NCBI GenBank assembly: GCA_900319275.1
Contig: ONNS01000012.1
Span: 1-64,000 of the forward strand
Origin: an uncultured Eubacteriales bacterium
GTDB lineage: Bacteria; Bacillota; Clostridia; Oscillospirales; Oscillospiraceae
Length of the DNA: 64,000 bases
Direction: 5' to 3'
Under the pieces are notes generated by a model that was not told where the DNA came from, did not search any database, and saw nothing but the letters and a program-made list of their open reading frames with translations. Below, one piece after another: positions 24,689 through 33,413 of the stretch (positions are counted from its first letter, which is position 1; each line of letters begins with the position of its first letter). The position numbers and the translations under genes are program-made.

Positions 24689-26959
24689 TTACTCCTGCGG
24701 GACACGAAAGCTGACGTTCCCCTCCGTGTCTGTTCTGTGTATGCTGTATCCGTTATCCCTCAGCCTCTCCAGTGTTTCGGGTGTGGGATGGCCGAAGGTA
24801 TTATAGCCCGAGCTGATAACGGCCGTATCGGCGCCGATCGAGCGCAGCAGCTCCATTGAGGAAGAGTACTTCGAACCGTGGTGACCAACGATCAGCAGCT
24901 CGATGTTCCGGAGTTCCTGTTCGGCCAGCAGCGCTTTTTCTGAGGTAGTATCCATATCGCCTGTGACAAGCAGATCGTACTCTCCGCAGGAAATGACCGC
25001 GGAGATGCAGCGCTCGTTTACGCTGCCCTTGCCGACCGGGGCAAATAACCGCAGCCGGAGAGCCCCCGCCTCCATCAACGTATCCTTCGTTAATCGAGTA
25101 ATGCGAATCCCCTTCTGTGCCGCTTTTTCAAGAATTTCACTTTGCACATCGGTGTCGGAATCCGCCTCGTCAGAGAGTACAATCGTGTCTATATCTACAT
25201 AATTCATCAATCGGCAGACACCGTCGGCATGGTCGGTATGCAGATGCGTCAGCAGCAGAATGTCCACACGCTTCCGACCACAGCTGCGCAGCCAGCCGCC
25301 CGCCACATCTCCGGCATTTTCCAGCGTGTATATAGAGCCGCAGTCGACCATGACGGTCTTGTCCCCGGCAAACGCCGTGATGCACTGTCCCTGCCCCACA
25401 TCCAGCACGGTAAAGGTCGCAGTACCTGCACTGTAATACCACTTCGTCGCCATCAGCGCCATGGCCAGCAGGGCCGCTCCAACGGTTGTCGGCAGCACAA
25501 GCTTTACCCATGGCCGCAGCCGCGAAACGGCAACCGCGAAAATCAAAAACAGACTGACGCATAGCCAGACGACAATCACAGGATTATCCAGATACAGCGC
25601 AGCAAAGTTCCACGCTGAGATCCATTTTGTCACAGCAAACAGATACCGTGCCAGCCAGGAGAGCACAGCGGCAGCGGCCATACCGAGTTTGCTCCAGAGG
25701 AAAGACAGCAGGCAGACCGCATATCCGCCGCCAAAGCAAAGCGGCACGCACCAGAGAGCCAGCAGATTGCTGAGCGGCGAGAGCACATTCAAGACGCCGA
25801 AATGAATGGCCGACAGCGGCAGTGTGAACGCAAGGACAGCCAGGGAACTTGCCACGGTGTCGATGGCATAATCGAAAAGCCGCAGCCTGTTGTGCACATG
25901 AAACGCACGTTCCAGAACCGAACGGATCGGCTCGGCAAAGAGCATCAATCCCGCCATGGCACCGAAGGATAGCTGCAGGCTGACGCTGGTACAGGCGTTG
26001 GGGTTTGCAAGCAGAATAAGCCCAAGGGAAGAAAGAAGCGAAGTCGGTGGGTCATTTTCCCGGCGTACGAGTGGGGCAATCAGCAAGGTACTCTGCATAA
26101 AGGCGGCGCGCACGGCAGAAGGGCTGGCGCCGGTCACCAGCACAAAGCACCAAATCAAGCCGAGACACACGAGCGAGCTGCGTGGGCCGACACCCATCAT
26201 CATCTGCAGCAGGCTGACCAGGAAGGCCACGTGCATGCCGGAGACCGCCACAATATGCATAAAGCCGGAGCGGCTCATGGCAAAATACAAGTCCTCATCC
26301 TTATAGAGGTCGCTTTTATCGCCCAACATCAGCGCCTTAAAAAAATGCGCCGTGTCTGTTGGAAAAAAGCCACTGATTTTCCCTGCGAGCAGGCGGTTAA
26401 CGCGCAGTGCGAGTGTACGAAGAGTTGCGCTGTGGGATATTTTCTGAGGAATACTGATCAGATTCGCAATCAAATAAATGTCGCTGGCATTGTAAGCGTC
26501 ATAGCGCTCGCCGTAGCGGAGATCTGCGCGGCGAAGCTTTCCCCGACAGGCAAATCGGTCGCCCGGAATAGCCATAGAGAGCGCATCAGAGCCGTCATAG
26601 ACAACAGCGCGCAGATCCGGCTCTCCGGCGATCGATAGCTTCATCTCGACGCGCCAGCCCTCCCCGCTTGGAACAGGATAGCTCTCGACCGTGCCGAAGA
26701 AAGACCTCTCCTGTTCAGAGAGCGCTTCCGCCGGGCGAAGCGTCAACTGTGTGTGGACAAAGCACAGCAGGAATCCGAAGGCAAGTCCAAACAACGCAAT
26801 ACAGCCGGGACGAAGCCAACGTTCTTTCAGAAATAACAGTGCCGATCCGCCTACTATACCCACAGCCGCAAGCGGCAACAACAACACAGAGGGCAGCAGA
26901 TAGCACGAAACGAAAACCGCCGCACTGAATGCACCCGATGCGATCGCCAGCCGTCTCAT
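24689..26959 (-). CDS. comEC: DNA internalization competence protein ComEC/Rec2
   Basis: ComEC forms the membrane channel for single-stranded DNA entry in natural transformation. The 756-residue protein has N-terminal membrane helices and an OB-like extracytoplasmic part (about 1-190), the polytopic ComEC domain (about 210-500), and a C-terminal metallo-beta-lactamase domain (about 510-750) with THLHTDHADG. All parts are intact. No other competence gene is in the window, so transformability cannot be judged. It heads the comEC-holA-rnmV unit. Confidence 0.96.
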   Translation of the reverse strand: MRRLAIASGAFSAAVFVSCYLLPSVLLLPLAAVGIVGGSALLFLKERWLRPGCIALFGLAFGFLLCFVHTQLTLRPAEALSEQERSFFGTVESYPVPSGEGWRVEMKLSIAGEPDLRAVVYDGSDALSMAIPGDRFACRGKLRRADLRYGERYDAYNASDIYLIANLISIPQKISHSATLRTLALRVNRLLAGKISGFFPTDTAHFFKALMLGDKSDLYKDEDLYFAMSRSGFMHIVAVSGMHVAFLVSLLQMMMGVGPRSSLVCLGLIWCFVLVTGASPSAVRAAFMQSTLLIAPLVRRENDPPTSLLSSLGLILLANPNACTSVSLQLSFGAMAGLMLFAEPIRSVLERAFHVHNRLRLFDYAIDTVASSLAVLAFTLPLSAIHFGVLNVLSPLSNLLALWCVPLCFGGGYAVCLLSFLWSKLGMAAAAVLSWLARYLFAVTKWISAWNFAALYLDNPVIVVWLCVSLFLIFAVAVSRLRPWVKLVLPTTVGAALLAMALMATKWYYSAGTATFTVLDVGQGQCITAFAGDKTVMVDCGSIYTLENAGDVAGGWLRSCGRKRVDILLLTHLHTDHADGVCRLMNYVDIDTIVLSDEADSDTDVQSEILEKAAQKGIRITRLTKDTLMEAGALRLRLFAPVGKGSVNERCISAVISCGEYDLLVTGDMDTTSEKALLAEQELRNIELLIVGHHGSKYSSSMELLRSIGADTAVISSGYNTFGHPTPETLERLRDNGYSIHRTDTEGNVSFRVPQE

Positions 26960-26983
26960 GCCTCTTTTCCCCCTCTATCCTAA

Positions 26984-27012
26984 CTGCCGCGCAGAATAAT
27001 TCTGCGCGGCAG
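26984..27012. repeat. Perfect intergenic palindrome between HIT and comEC genes
   Basis: A 29-base palindrome with 14-bp arms (CTGCCGCGCAGAAT and its complement) around one central base. No T tract follows on the minus strand, so it is not a standard terminator. It could protect the 3' end of the HIT message. Confidence 0.8.
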
Positions 27013-27033
27013 ATGGAATTACTACATCGTTTT

Positions 27034-27378
27034 TTAGAGCATTTTCTCGGAGAGCTTTTCGCCGCCGAGCAGATGGAAATGCAGATGCATAACCGTCTGG
27101 CCGCCGTCCTCCCCGCAGTTGTTGATGACACGGTATCCGGTATCGAGCCCCTCCGCCTTGGCAATTTTGGCAATAGCCTCGAAGCAGCGCGCCACGGCTA
27201 CAGAGTTATCAGCATTGATATCGGCCGCGCATGCGATGTGCTCCTTGGGAACAACCAGAATATGGACCGGTGCCTGGGGATTGATGTCACGGAATGCGAA
27301 GACGTGCTCGTCCTCATACACCTTATTGCTCGGGATTTCCCCGGCGATGATCCTGCAAAACAGGCAATTGTCAGCCAT
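27034..27378 (-). CDS. HIT-family nucleotide-binding protein (HinT-like)
   Basis: Small hydrolase of purine nucleoside phosphoramidates or related nucleotides. The 114-residue protein has the catalytic triad segment HLHFHLLGG near the C-terminus and the N-terminal CLFCRIIAGEIPS typical of HinT. Its physiological substrate is unknown. It follows alaS by 24 bp on the same strand and may be co-transcribed. Confidence 0.95.
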   Translation of the reverse strand: MADNCLFCRIIAGEIPSNKVYEDEHVFAFRDINPQAPVHILVVPKEHIACAADINADNSVAVARCFEAIAKIAKAEGLDTGYRVINNCGEDGGQTVMHLHFHLLGGEKLSEKML

Positions 27379-27402
27379 TTTGATTACCTCCGTGTGAATG
27401 GA

Positions 27403-30054
27403 TCAAAGCTTGCCGCTGACAAAGGGCTCAACAGCATCCATGGCCTCGCCAAGCTTTGCGAGATCGCTGCCGCCGCCCATGGCAGAGTCAGACTTACCGC
27501 CGCCGCGGCCGCCGACGATCGGAGCAATAGTCTTGATGATATCGCCGGCCTTGACACCCTTGGCGATCGCGCCCTTGCCGCAGACAGCCAGCAGACTCAG
27601 CTTCTCGCCGTTGACCGTGGAGAGCACCGCCACCAGGTTTTGCTCCTTATCCTTCAAAAAGTCGCCGATCTTGCGCAGATCATCGACGCTGACATTCTCG
27701 AGAGACAGCTTCACCAGTCGAAGATCACCCAGTGCACGCGCGGCTGCCAGCTGACGGCCGGCCTCGTTGAGCAGTTCCTTATTCTGGAACTGCTGCAGGG
27801 ACTTTTTGAGCTCCTTGAGCTCGTTCATGTGAGCCATGATACGCGCGGTGAGATCCTCGGGCTTGGCCTTGAGCAGCGCCGCTATATCGTCGAGGGACTT
27901 GCGCATACTGGTGATCGTATTGAGACTCTCGCGCCCGGTGATGGCCTCGATACGGCGCACGCCGGAGGCGACGCTGCCTTCGCTGACGATATGGAAAGCG
28001 CCGACCATAGCCGTGTTCGGCACATGCGTGCCGCCGCAGAACTCCATGGAATAGTCCTCACCGTTTTCGTCTTTCATACGGACAACGCGGACGCGATCCC
28101 CATACTTTTCGCCAAACAGAGCCATGGCACCGAGCTTCTTGGCCTCGTCGAGACTCATAACCTCGGTCACGACATCGCCGCCGGCCAGGACCGCGCGGTT
28201 GACCAGCCATTCGATCTTGGCAAGCTCCTCCGGCGTGACGGCGGAGAAGTGGGTAAAGTCAAAACGCACCTTGTCCGGATCGTTGCGGGAGCCGGCCTGG
28301 TGGACGTGCTCGCCAAGCACGGTCTGCAGGGCCTTCTGCAGCAGGTGAGCCGCGGAATGGCTGCGGCAGATCGCGCGGCGGCGTGTCAGGTCGATGCTGG
28401 CGGTCACCTTGTCACCAACGGAGAAGGTACCGGCTTTGACCACGCCGTAATGCATATACTTGCCGCCCTTGTTCTTCTGCACATCGGTGACGGCAAACTC
28501 GCTCTCGCAGCAGCGGATCGTGCCGTGGTCGGCCACCTGGCCGCCCATCTCGGCATAGAACGGAGTCTTGTCCAGGACAATGATGCCCTCGACGCCGGAG
28601 CCGATCTCGGTCTGAGTCTCATCCTCAGAGATCATAGCGAGAATCGTGCCCTCGTCACTGGTGTGGTCATAGCCGGTAAACTCGGTGTCGGGGATGTCCT
28701 TGCCGAATTCAACGCCGGCCCAGCCCAGATCGCCAAGCGCCTCGCGCGCCTTGCGGGCACGGACACGCTGCTCTTCCATGAAAGCCTTAAAGCCGGCCTC
28801 GTCCACGCTCATGCCCTCGTCGGCGCACATCTCGATCGTCAGATCCACGGGGAAGCCATAGGTATCGTAGAGCTTGAACGCGTCCTCACCGGAGAAGACT
28901 GTCTCGCCCTTGCGCTTGTGCTCGTCGAGGAGCTCGGCAAAAATCTTCATGCCGGCGTCGATCGTGCGGGCAAAGTTCTCTTCTTCAGTCTTGATGACCT
29001 TGGTGATATAGGCCTGCTTCTCGCGCAGCTCAGGATACTGGCACTCGTTTTCGTGCACGACCGTGTCGATGACCTCATACAGGAAGGGCTCGTTGACGCC
29101 AAGCAGCTTGCCGTGGCGGGCAGCACGGCGCAGCAGACGGCGCAGCACATAGCCGCGGCCTTCGTTGGAGGGCAGCACGCCGTCACAGATCATGAACACG
29201 CCTGCGCGGATATGGTCGGTGATGACGCGCAGGGACACGTCCTTCTTATGGCTCTGCCCGTAATAGGCGCCGGTCAGCTCGCTGACCTTGTGCGTGATAT
29301 TCATCACGGTGTCGACATCGAACAGCGAATCGACGTCCTGGCAGACGACGGCCAGACGCTCGAGACCCATGCCGGTATCGATATTCTTCTGTTTGAGCTC
29401 GGTATAGTGGCCCTCGCCGTCGTTGTCAAACTGCGAGAACACGTTGTTCCAGACTTCCATATAGCGGTCGCAGTCACAGCCGACCGTGCAGGTGGGCTTG
29501 CCGCAGCCGTACTTCTCGCCTCTGTCGTAGTAGATCTCCGAGCAGGGACCGCAGGGGCCGGAGCCGTGCTCCCAGAAGTTGTCGGCCTTACCAAAGCGGA
29601 AGATACGATCGGCCGGAATGCCGATCTCCTTATTCCAGATTTCAAAGGCCTCATCGTCATTCTCGTAGATCGAGGGATACAGGCGATCCGGGTCCATGCC
29701 GACCCACTCGGGCGAGGTCAGGAATTCCCAGCTCCAGTGGATGGCCTCGCGCTTGAAGTAGTCGCCGAATGAGAAATTGCCCAGCATCTCAAAATAGGTG
29801 CCGTGGCGGGCGGTTTTGCCGATATTCTCAATATCGCCGGTGCGGATGCACTTCTGGCAGGTGCAGACGCGGTGGCGCGGCGGCTCCTGCTCGCCTTTGA
29901 AGTAGGGCTTCATCGGAGCCATGCCGGAGTTGATCAGCAGAAGGCTTGCGTCATTCTGCGGAATCAGCGAGAAGCTCGGCAGACGGAGGTGGCCCTTGGT
30001 CTCAAAAAAGCGCAGGAACATCTCTCTCAGTTGGTTTAATCCGTACTTTTCCAT
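27403..30054 (-). CDS. alaS: Alanyl-tRNA synthetase
   Basis: Charges tRNA-Ala and edits misacylated Ser and Gly. The 883-residue protein has the class II catalytic core at the N-terminus, the editing domain with zinc-binding HSAAHLL and a later CGGTH, and the C-terminal DHHA1 domain ending in VGGRGGGKSDSAMGGG. The ATG at 30054 follows GAGAGGAC; the frame is open upstream into the leader. Expression should be governed by the T-box leader immediately upstream, whose structure is interrupted by an inserted element. Confidence 0.98.
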   Translation of the reverse strand: MEKYGLNQLREMFLRFFETKGHLRLPSFSLIPQNDASLLLINSGMAPMKPYFKGEQEPPRHRVCTCQKCIRTGDIENIGKTARHGTYFEMLGNFSFGDYFKREAIHWSWEFLTSPEWVGMDPDRLYPSIYENDDEAFEIWNKEIGIPADRIFRFGKADNFWEHGSGPCGPCSEIYYDRGEKYGCGKPTCTVGCDCDRYMEVWNNVFSQFDNDGEGHYTELKQKNIDTGMGLERLAVVCQDVDSLFDVDTVMNITHKVSELTGAYYGQSHKKDVSLRVITDHIRAGVFMICDGVLPSNEGRGYVLRRLLRRAARHGKLLGVNEPFLYEVIDTVVHENECQYPELREKQAYITKVIKTEEENFARTIDAGMKIFAELLDEHKRKGETVFSGEDAFKLYDTYGFPVDLTIEMCADEGMSVDEAGFKAFMEEQRVRARKAREALGDLGWAGVEFGKDIPDTEFTGYDHTSDEGTILAMISEDETQTEIGSGVEGIIVLDKTPFYAEMGGQVADHGTIRCCESEFAVTDVQKNKGGKYMHYGVVKAGTFSVGDKVTASIDLTRRRAICRSHSAAHLLQKALQTVLGEHVHQAGSRNDPDKVRFDFTHFSAVTPEELAKIEWLVNRAVLAGGDVVTEVMSLDEAKKLGAMALFGEKYGDRVRVVRMKDENGEDYSMEFCGGTHVPNTAMVGAFHIVSEGSVASGVRRIEAITGRESLNTITSMRKSLDDIAALLKAKPEDLTARIMAHMNELKELKKSLQQFQNKELLNEAGRQLAAARALGDLRLVKLSLENVSVDDLRKIGDFLKDKEQNLVAVLSTVNGEKLSLLAVCGKGAIAKGVKAGDIIKTIAPIVGGRGGGKSDSAMGGGSDLAKLGEAMDAVEPFVSGKL

Positions 30055-30075
30055 GTGTTGTCCTCTCATTTCTGA

Positions 30076-30115
30076 TAAAAAAGATACCTCCGTCCCTGTA
30101 CACAGGGGCGAAGGT
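30076..30115 (-). terminator. T-box-controlled terminator of the alaS leader
   Basis: Minus-strand stem ACCTTCGCCCCTG with its near-complement around a TGTA loop (30086-30115), followed by six T residues. It competes with the antiterminator formed by the T-box sequence directly upstream. Confidence 0.85.
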
Positions 30116-30247
30116 TCGTTCGCGGTACCACCCTGATTTGCCGCATGATGCGGCCTCTCAGTCCCCATAACGCAGGGCTGCGTCCCACTTATCGCAGGAG
30201 GGCTCAGAAGTGGCCGCCGGATTCTGACACAGGACCTCGCACCTTAA

Positions 30248-30405
30248 GGAATTGTTCAGAAATAACTTGTGCATTCTGGCTTGTCTTTTCGCCTGCAACT
30301 TCGTTGTCAAAGCTTGAAATACACAAAGTATTCCTGCGCTTTTCCGCCTCGCTGCAGACGAATAATCCTGCGCCAGCTTTGCACAACTTATTTCTACACA
30401 GTTCC
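30248..30405. mobile_element. MITE-like element with terminal inverted repeats inside the alaS T-box
   Basis: The 26-base ends 30248-30273 and 30380-30405 are inverted repeats matching at 22 of 26 positions, sharing AGAAATAA and TTGTGCA. A TTA or TTAA lies outside each end and may be a short target duplication (minus strand TTAGG on one side, TTAAGG on the other). The interior has no convincing gene. The element splits the conserved apical loop of T-box Stem I; removing it restores an 11-base GTTAGGTGCGA loop like that of the valS leader. Confidence 0.7.
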
Positions 30406-30474
30406 TAACGGTCCCTCTCTGCAATGACAGAATTCCGGCTCGTTTCCTCAACGCCGTGAATATATGACTAATTT

Positions 30475-30502
30475 AATATACCATCTTCGCGGATTTTGTC
30501 AA
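30475..30502 (-). promoter_or_regulatory. Sigma-A-type promoter of alaS
   Basis: Minus strand perfect TTGACA (30497-30502), 16-bp spacer, TATATT (30475-30480). It drives the T-box leader. Its -35 lies next to the stop of the upstream U32 peptidase gene. Confidence 0.75.
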
Positions 30503-31704
30503 GAGCGATTTTTCCGCACGATCGCGTTTTTCGGAGCCGGGCAAGGCAAACGCATCGTGAAGGGCATCATAGCCCGGCGGGTATCTTCGATCTCCGTGCC
30601 GTCTGCATCATAAATATGTTCCGCGATAAATGAAATCGGCTTTCCCTCCGGCAGCAGCAGCTCGAGCGTATCACCGCGGCTGAATTTTCCGCGCTGTGTC
30701 AACTGGGCAAGTCCGTCTGCATCGCAGCTTTCCACCACGGCCATGACGTCAGAACTGCTCTCATAGCTGCTCTCGCCGTAGACCTGGCCGGGCTCCCCAA
30801 AATAAAAGCCCGTGGAATAGGGCCGGTGGCTGAGCTTCTCGGTCTCCTCCACCCAAACACGGCTCAGCGGTACCCCAGACAGTGCTTCGTCGATCGCATG
30901 GCGATAGGCGTTCGTGACAACGGCTGTGTAATAGGCGGATTTCATGCGTCCCTCGATCTTAAGGGATGAGACGCCGGCCTCCAGCAGCTCCGGAATATGT
31001 TCGATCATGCGCATATCGCGCGAGTTCATGATATGTGTGCCGCCGTCCTCCGTAATCTCGAAATACTGCCCGGGGCGTTTTTCCTCGACGAGATGATACT
31101 TCCAGCGGCAGGGCTGGGCGCATTGACCGCGGTTGGCATCCCGCCCGGTCAGATAGTTCGACAGCAGGCAGCGTCCGGAAAATGAGACACACATCGCACC
31201 GTGCACAAATGCTTCGAGTTTCAGATCTGGCGGTGTATTATTGCGGATCTGTCGGATCTCTTCCATCGTCGTTTCACGGGCGAGAACAACAGTGTCGGCC
31301 CCCATCCGAAACAGTTCGTTGGCCGTTGCACTGTTGATTACGCCCAGCTGTGTGCTGACGTGCTTCCGAACGCGAGGTGCAAATTGTCTTGCCAGCGCGA
31401 AGACGCCAAGATCGGCAATGATCAGCGCGTCGACACCGATCTCCTGCAAAAAGCCGAGATACTCCGGCAGCGCGGCAAGCTCCTGCTCACGCGGAAGCGT
31501 GTTGCAGGTCACGTGGAGCTCCGCTCCGGCGCGGTGACAGAGCGAAACCGCCTGCTCCATCGCGTCTCGGCCGAAATTGCAGGAGGAGGCGCGCATACCG
31601 TAGGCCTCCCCTGCCAGATACACCGCATCCGCACCGTAGAGGAGGGCCATTTCAAGGCGCTCCCTGTCTCCGGCCGGAGCGAGTAAAATTGTTTTACTGT
31701 CCAT
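30499..31704 (-). CDS. Peptidase U32 family protein
   Basis: A 401-residue protein of the U32 (PrtC/YrrO-like) family, with the signature segments LLAPAGDRERLEMALLYGAD, CFxGRC-like VSFSGRCLLSNY and the cysteine cluster GQCAQPCRWKY. Some members are collagenase-like proteases; others act in hydroxylation or tRNA modification, so the exact role is open. The frame is open to 31989, but the ATG at 31704 gives the normal family start. It overlaps the mltG stop by 11 bp, so the two are coupled. Confidence 0.92.
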   Translation of the reverse strand: MDSKTILLAPAGDRERLEMALLYGADAVYLAGEAYGMRASSCNFGRDAMEQAVSLCHRAGAELHVTCNTLPREQELAALPEYLGFLQEIGVDALIIADLGVFALARQFAPRVRKHVSTQLGVINSATANELFRMGADTVVLARETTMEEIRQIRNNTPPDLKLEAFVHGAMCVSFSGRCLLSNYLTGRDANRGQCAQPCRWKYHLVEEKRPGQYFEITEDGGTHIMNSRDMRMIEHIPELLEAGVSSLKIEGRMKSAYYTAVVTNAYRHAIDEALSGVPLSRVWVEETEKLSHRPYSTGFYFGEPGQVYGESSYESSSDVMAVVESCDADGLAQLTQRGKFSRGDTLELLLPEGKPISFIAEHIYDADGTEIEDTRRAMMPFTMRLPCPAPKNAIVRKNRS

Positions 31705-33034
31705 AGCTCTGTGTGGCGACGAAGGCGTTGAATTCAGCCGCGTTCGTAAAGAAGCGGTGCTGTCCGGTTGCCTCGTCCAGGGTAAAGTAGTATTCACCGG
31801 TGGTTTCGGGATACAAGGCCGCTTTGATTGCGTCCAGCCCCGGATTGCAGATCGGCGTGGGCGGCAGTCCGGGATAACGGATCGTATTGTACGGGCTTTC
31901 GGTATTGAGCATTTCACTCGTCGTCGGCCCCTCGTGGTCGGGATAGAGGTACAGCAGCGTGGACTCAAGACCGAGCGACATGCCGGCATTAAGACGGTTA
32001 TAGATGACAGCAGCTACTCTTGCGCGCTCGTCCACACCGTTTGCGACATCGACAGCCGCCTCTTTTTCGATCATCGAGGCCACCGTCAGTACCTCCTGTA
32101 TCGTCATACCTCTTGCGTCAGCCGCCGCCTGCAGATCGGCGTTCCAGACATAGTGGAACTGTGTGAGGAACTTATTGATCGTACTGGACGCCTGCATCCC
32201 CACATAAAACTCGTAGGTCTCGGGGAACAGGTAGCCCTCAAGCCGCGTTGCTTCTCCCGGCTCGACACCTTCAAGGAAACTGTAGTTGTACTGGTACGTC
32301 GCGGCGGCCTCCATCAGGTCCTCCGCTTTACAGACGCCGTTCTCCTCGAGACGCTTGAACATCTGGCGCATTGTGAAGCCCTCGGGCAGAGTGACGAGGA
32401 CGGTCTCGCTGGCACCGGCGCCGACACGCATATGATTGACAAGGGCGCGGTAGTCATAGCTTGAGCGGAGTTCGTAACTGCCGGGGTCGATTTTGCCGTC
32501 GGCATTCGTCATCTTGCAGAAAGTGGAAAACAGCCATTTATACTCGATCAGCCCCGCTTCCTTCAGGGCGGAAGCCACATAGTCGATATCCGCAACCGTG
32601 ACGCGCTCGGTTCCGGTCTGATTGCCCTCCTTGTCATAAGCGGCCACGGTTTTTGTTTCAAAAGCAGACGCGGGGAGCGTGACCGTTGCGGTAAAAGTCT
32701 CTTTGTTCAGTGCAAGCGTGTCACTGGCAGCCATCCAGGCGAGAGCGGCAAACACAACGCTGACGCAGACGATAAAGACGAAAAACATCAATCCTCCGAG
32801 ACAGCCGGAACGGTATTCACGGCTGCTGCGCACAGGACTAAAATCCCGCTCGGACATCTTGTCGCCCACGTAATTGGTTTCTTCGCCGGACGTCTCAGCC
32901 AGCAGGAGCTCATCTTCCCTGCGCTGCTTTGCTTTTTTCTCCGACCGCTTCTCAGCAGGGCCTTTCGCGCGCTTTGGGCGTTCTCCCTGTGCCGGCTGGC
33001 GCTGTTTGCCGGTTTTCTTCTGTTCTTCTGGCAT
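31694..33034 (-). CDS. mltG: Endolytic murein transglycosylase MltG
   Basis: MltG cuts nascent peptidoglycan strands at the membrane and sets glycan length. The 446-residue protein has a long charged cytoplasmic N-terminus (about 1-75, Lys/Arg/Glu-rich), one membrane helix (about 80-103), a LysM-like region and the YceG domain with catalytic Glu in SMIEKEA and the later YLYPDHEGP segment. The ATG follows GAAGGAGG. It leads an overlapping pair with the U32 peptidase, a common Clostridia order. Confidence 0.94.
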   Translation of the reverse strand: MPEEQKKTGKQRQPAQGERPKRAKGPAEKRSEKKAKQRREDELLLAETSGEETNYVGDKMSERDFSPVRSSREYRSGCLGGLMFFVFIVCVSVVFAALAWMAASDTLALNKETFTATVTLPASAFETKTVAAYDKEGNQTGTERVTVADIDYVASALKEAGLIEYKWLFSTFCKMTNADGKIDPGSYELRSSYDYRALVNHMRVGAGASETVLVTLPEGFTMRQMFKRLEENGVCKAEDLMEAAATYQYNYSFLEGVEPGEATRLEGYLFPETYEFYVGMQASSTINKFLTQFHYVWNADLQAAADARGMTIQEVLTVASMIEKEAAVDVANGVDERARVAAVIYNRLNAGMSLGLESTLLYLYPDHEGPTTSEMLNTESPYNTIRYPGLPPTPICNPGLDAIKAALYPETTGEYYFTLDEATGQHRFFTNAAEFNAFVATQSYGQ

Positions 33035-33233
33035 AGTGTGGCCTCCTTCTTTGCCGGAGCGGATTCATGCACCCAATAGCGCATGCTGTCATAGGATGGC
33101 ATGAACAGCGGGAAACCTGTTTTGGTTCCCGTTGCGGGCACGGTGTTCTTCAGAACACTGTGCCGCCATTCCCGCCATCTGCCGCGCCGGATGACGGAAT
33201 AGTAAATATCGCAGCGCGGAGAAAGGGATAACT

Positions 33234-33374
33234 ATGTTCTGCAATTCCTGCAACAACGGCATCTGGCTGATCATCCTGATCATCATTCTTTTCGGCTGGG
33301 GCGGAAACGGCTGCGGCTGCAACAACAACTGCGGCTGTGACAACAACTGTGGCTGCAACAACGGCTGCTGCTAA
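33234..33374 (+). CDS. Cysteine-rich microprotein with one membrane helix
   Basis: A 46-residue reading frame with a good binding site (GAGAAAGGG before the ATG). Residues 10-20 are a hydrophobic Ile/Leu segment and the tail 23-46 is a Gly/Cys/Asn repeat of the form GCGCNNNCGC. It has ten cysteines in all. This composition resembles the small proteins annotated in Clostridia as chorion-class high-cysteine proteins, and also short spore-coat-type proteins, but the function is unknown. It lies alone on the plus strand between tmk and mltG and has its own terminator. Confidence 0.75.
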   Translation: MFCNSCNNGIWLIILIIILFGWGGNGCGCNNNCGCDNNCGCNNGCC

Positions 33375-33385
33375 GTCTTCACCCC

Positions 33386-33413
33386 GGGGTCTCTTCTGAG
33401 ACCCCTTTCTTTA
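33386..33413 (+). terminator. Rho-independent terminator after the cysteine-rich microprotein
   Basis: Perfect stem GGGGTCTC/GAGACCCC (33386-33405) with loop TTCT, followed by TTTCTTTAT, 11 bp past the stop codon. The presence of a dedicated terminator supports the small gene being real. Confidence 0.85.

Larger units (their letters stand above)
30076..30467 (-). promoter_or_regulatory. T-box leader of alaS, interrupted by an inserted element
   Basis: tRNA-sensing leader that should allow alaS transcription when uncharged tRNA-Ala accumulates. The T-box sequence AGGGTGGTACCGCG is exact at 30121-30134. Stem III is visible as GCCGCATCATGCGGC just before it. Stem I pairs GCCGGAATTCTG with CAGAATCCGGC, and the codon after the latter is GCC followed by A (30212-30214), the expected alanine specifier. 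The AGAGAG bulge and GGACC/GGTCC apical stem are present, but the apical loop carries a 158-bp insert (30248-30405). Promoter at 30475-30502. Confidence 0.9.

Noticed and set aside
26929..29772. A 947-codon open frame on the plus strand over alaS and the HIT gene
   Set aside because: It is the antisense of a highly expressed synthetase gene with strong codon bias; it has no domain and overlaps well-identified genes.
30158..30451. A 97-codon open frame inside the alaS leader
   Set aside because: It runs through T-box stems and the inserted element, has no binding site and no domain.
31705..31989. N-terminal extension of the U32 peptidase frame
   Set aside because: It overlaps mltG coding sequence in another frame; the ATG at 31704 gives the conserved start.
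33089..33361. Minus-strand frame over the cysteine-rich microprotein
   Set aside because: Low-complexity Gln/Pro/Leu translation of the antisense of the Gly-Cys-Asn repeats; no binding site.
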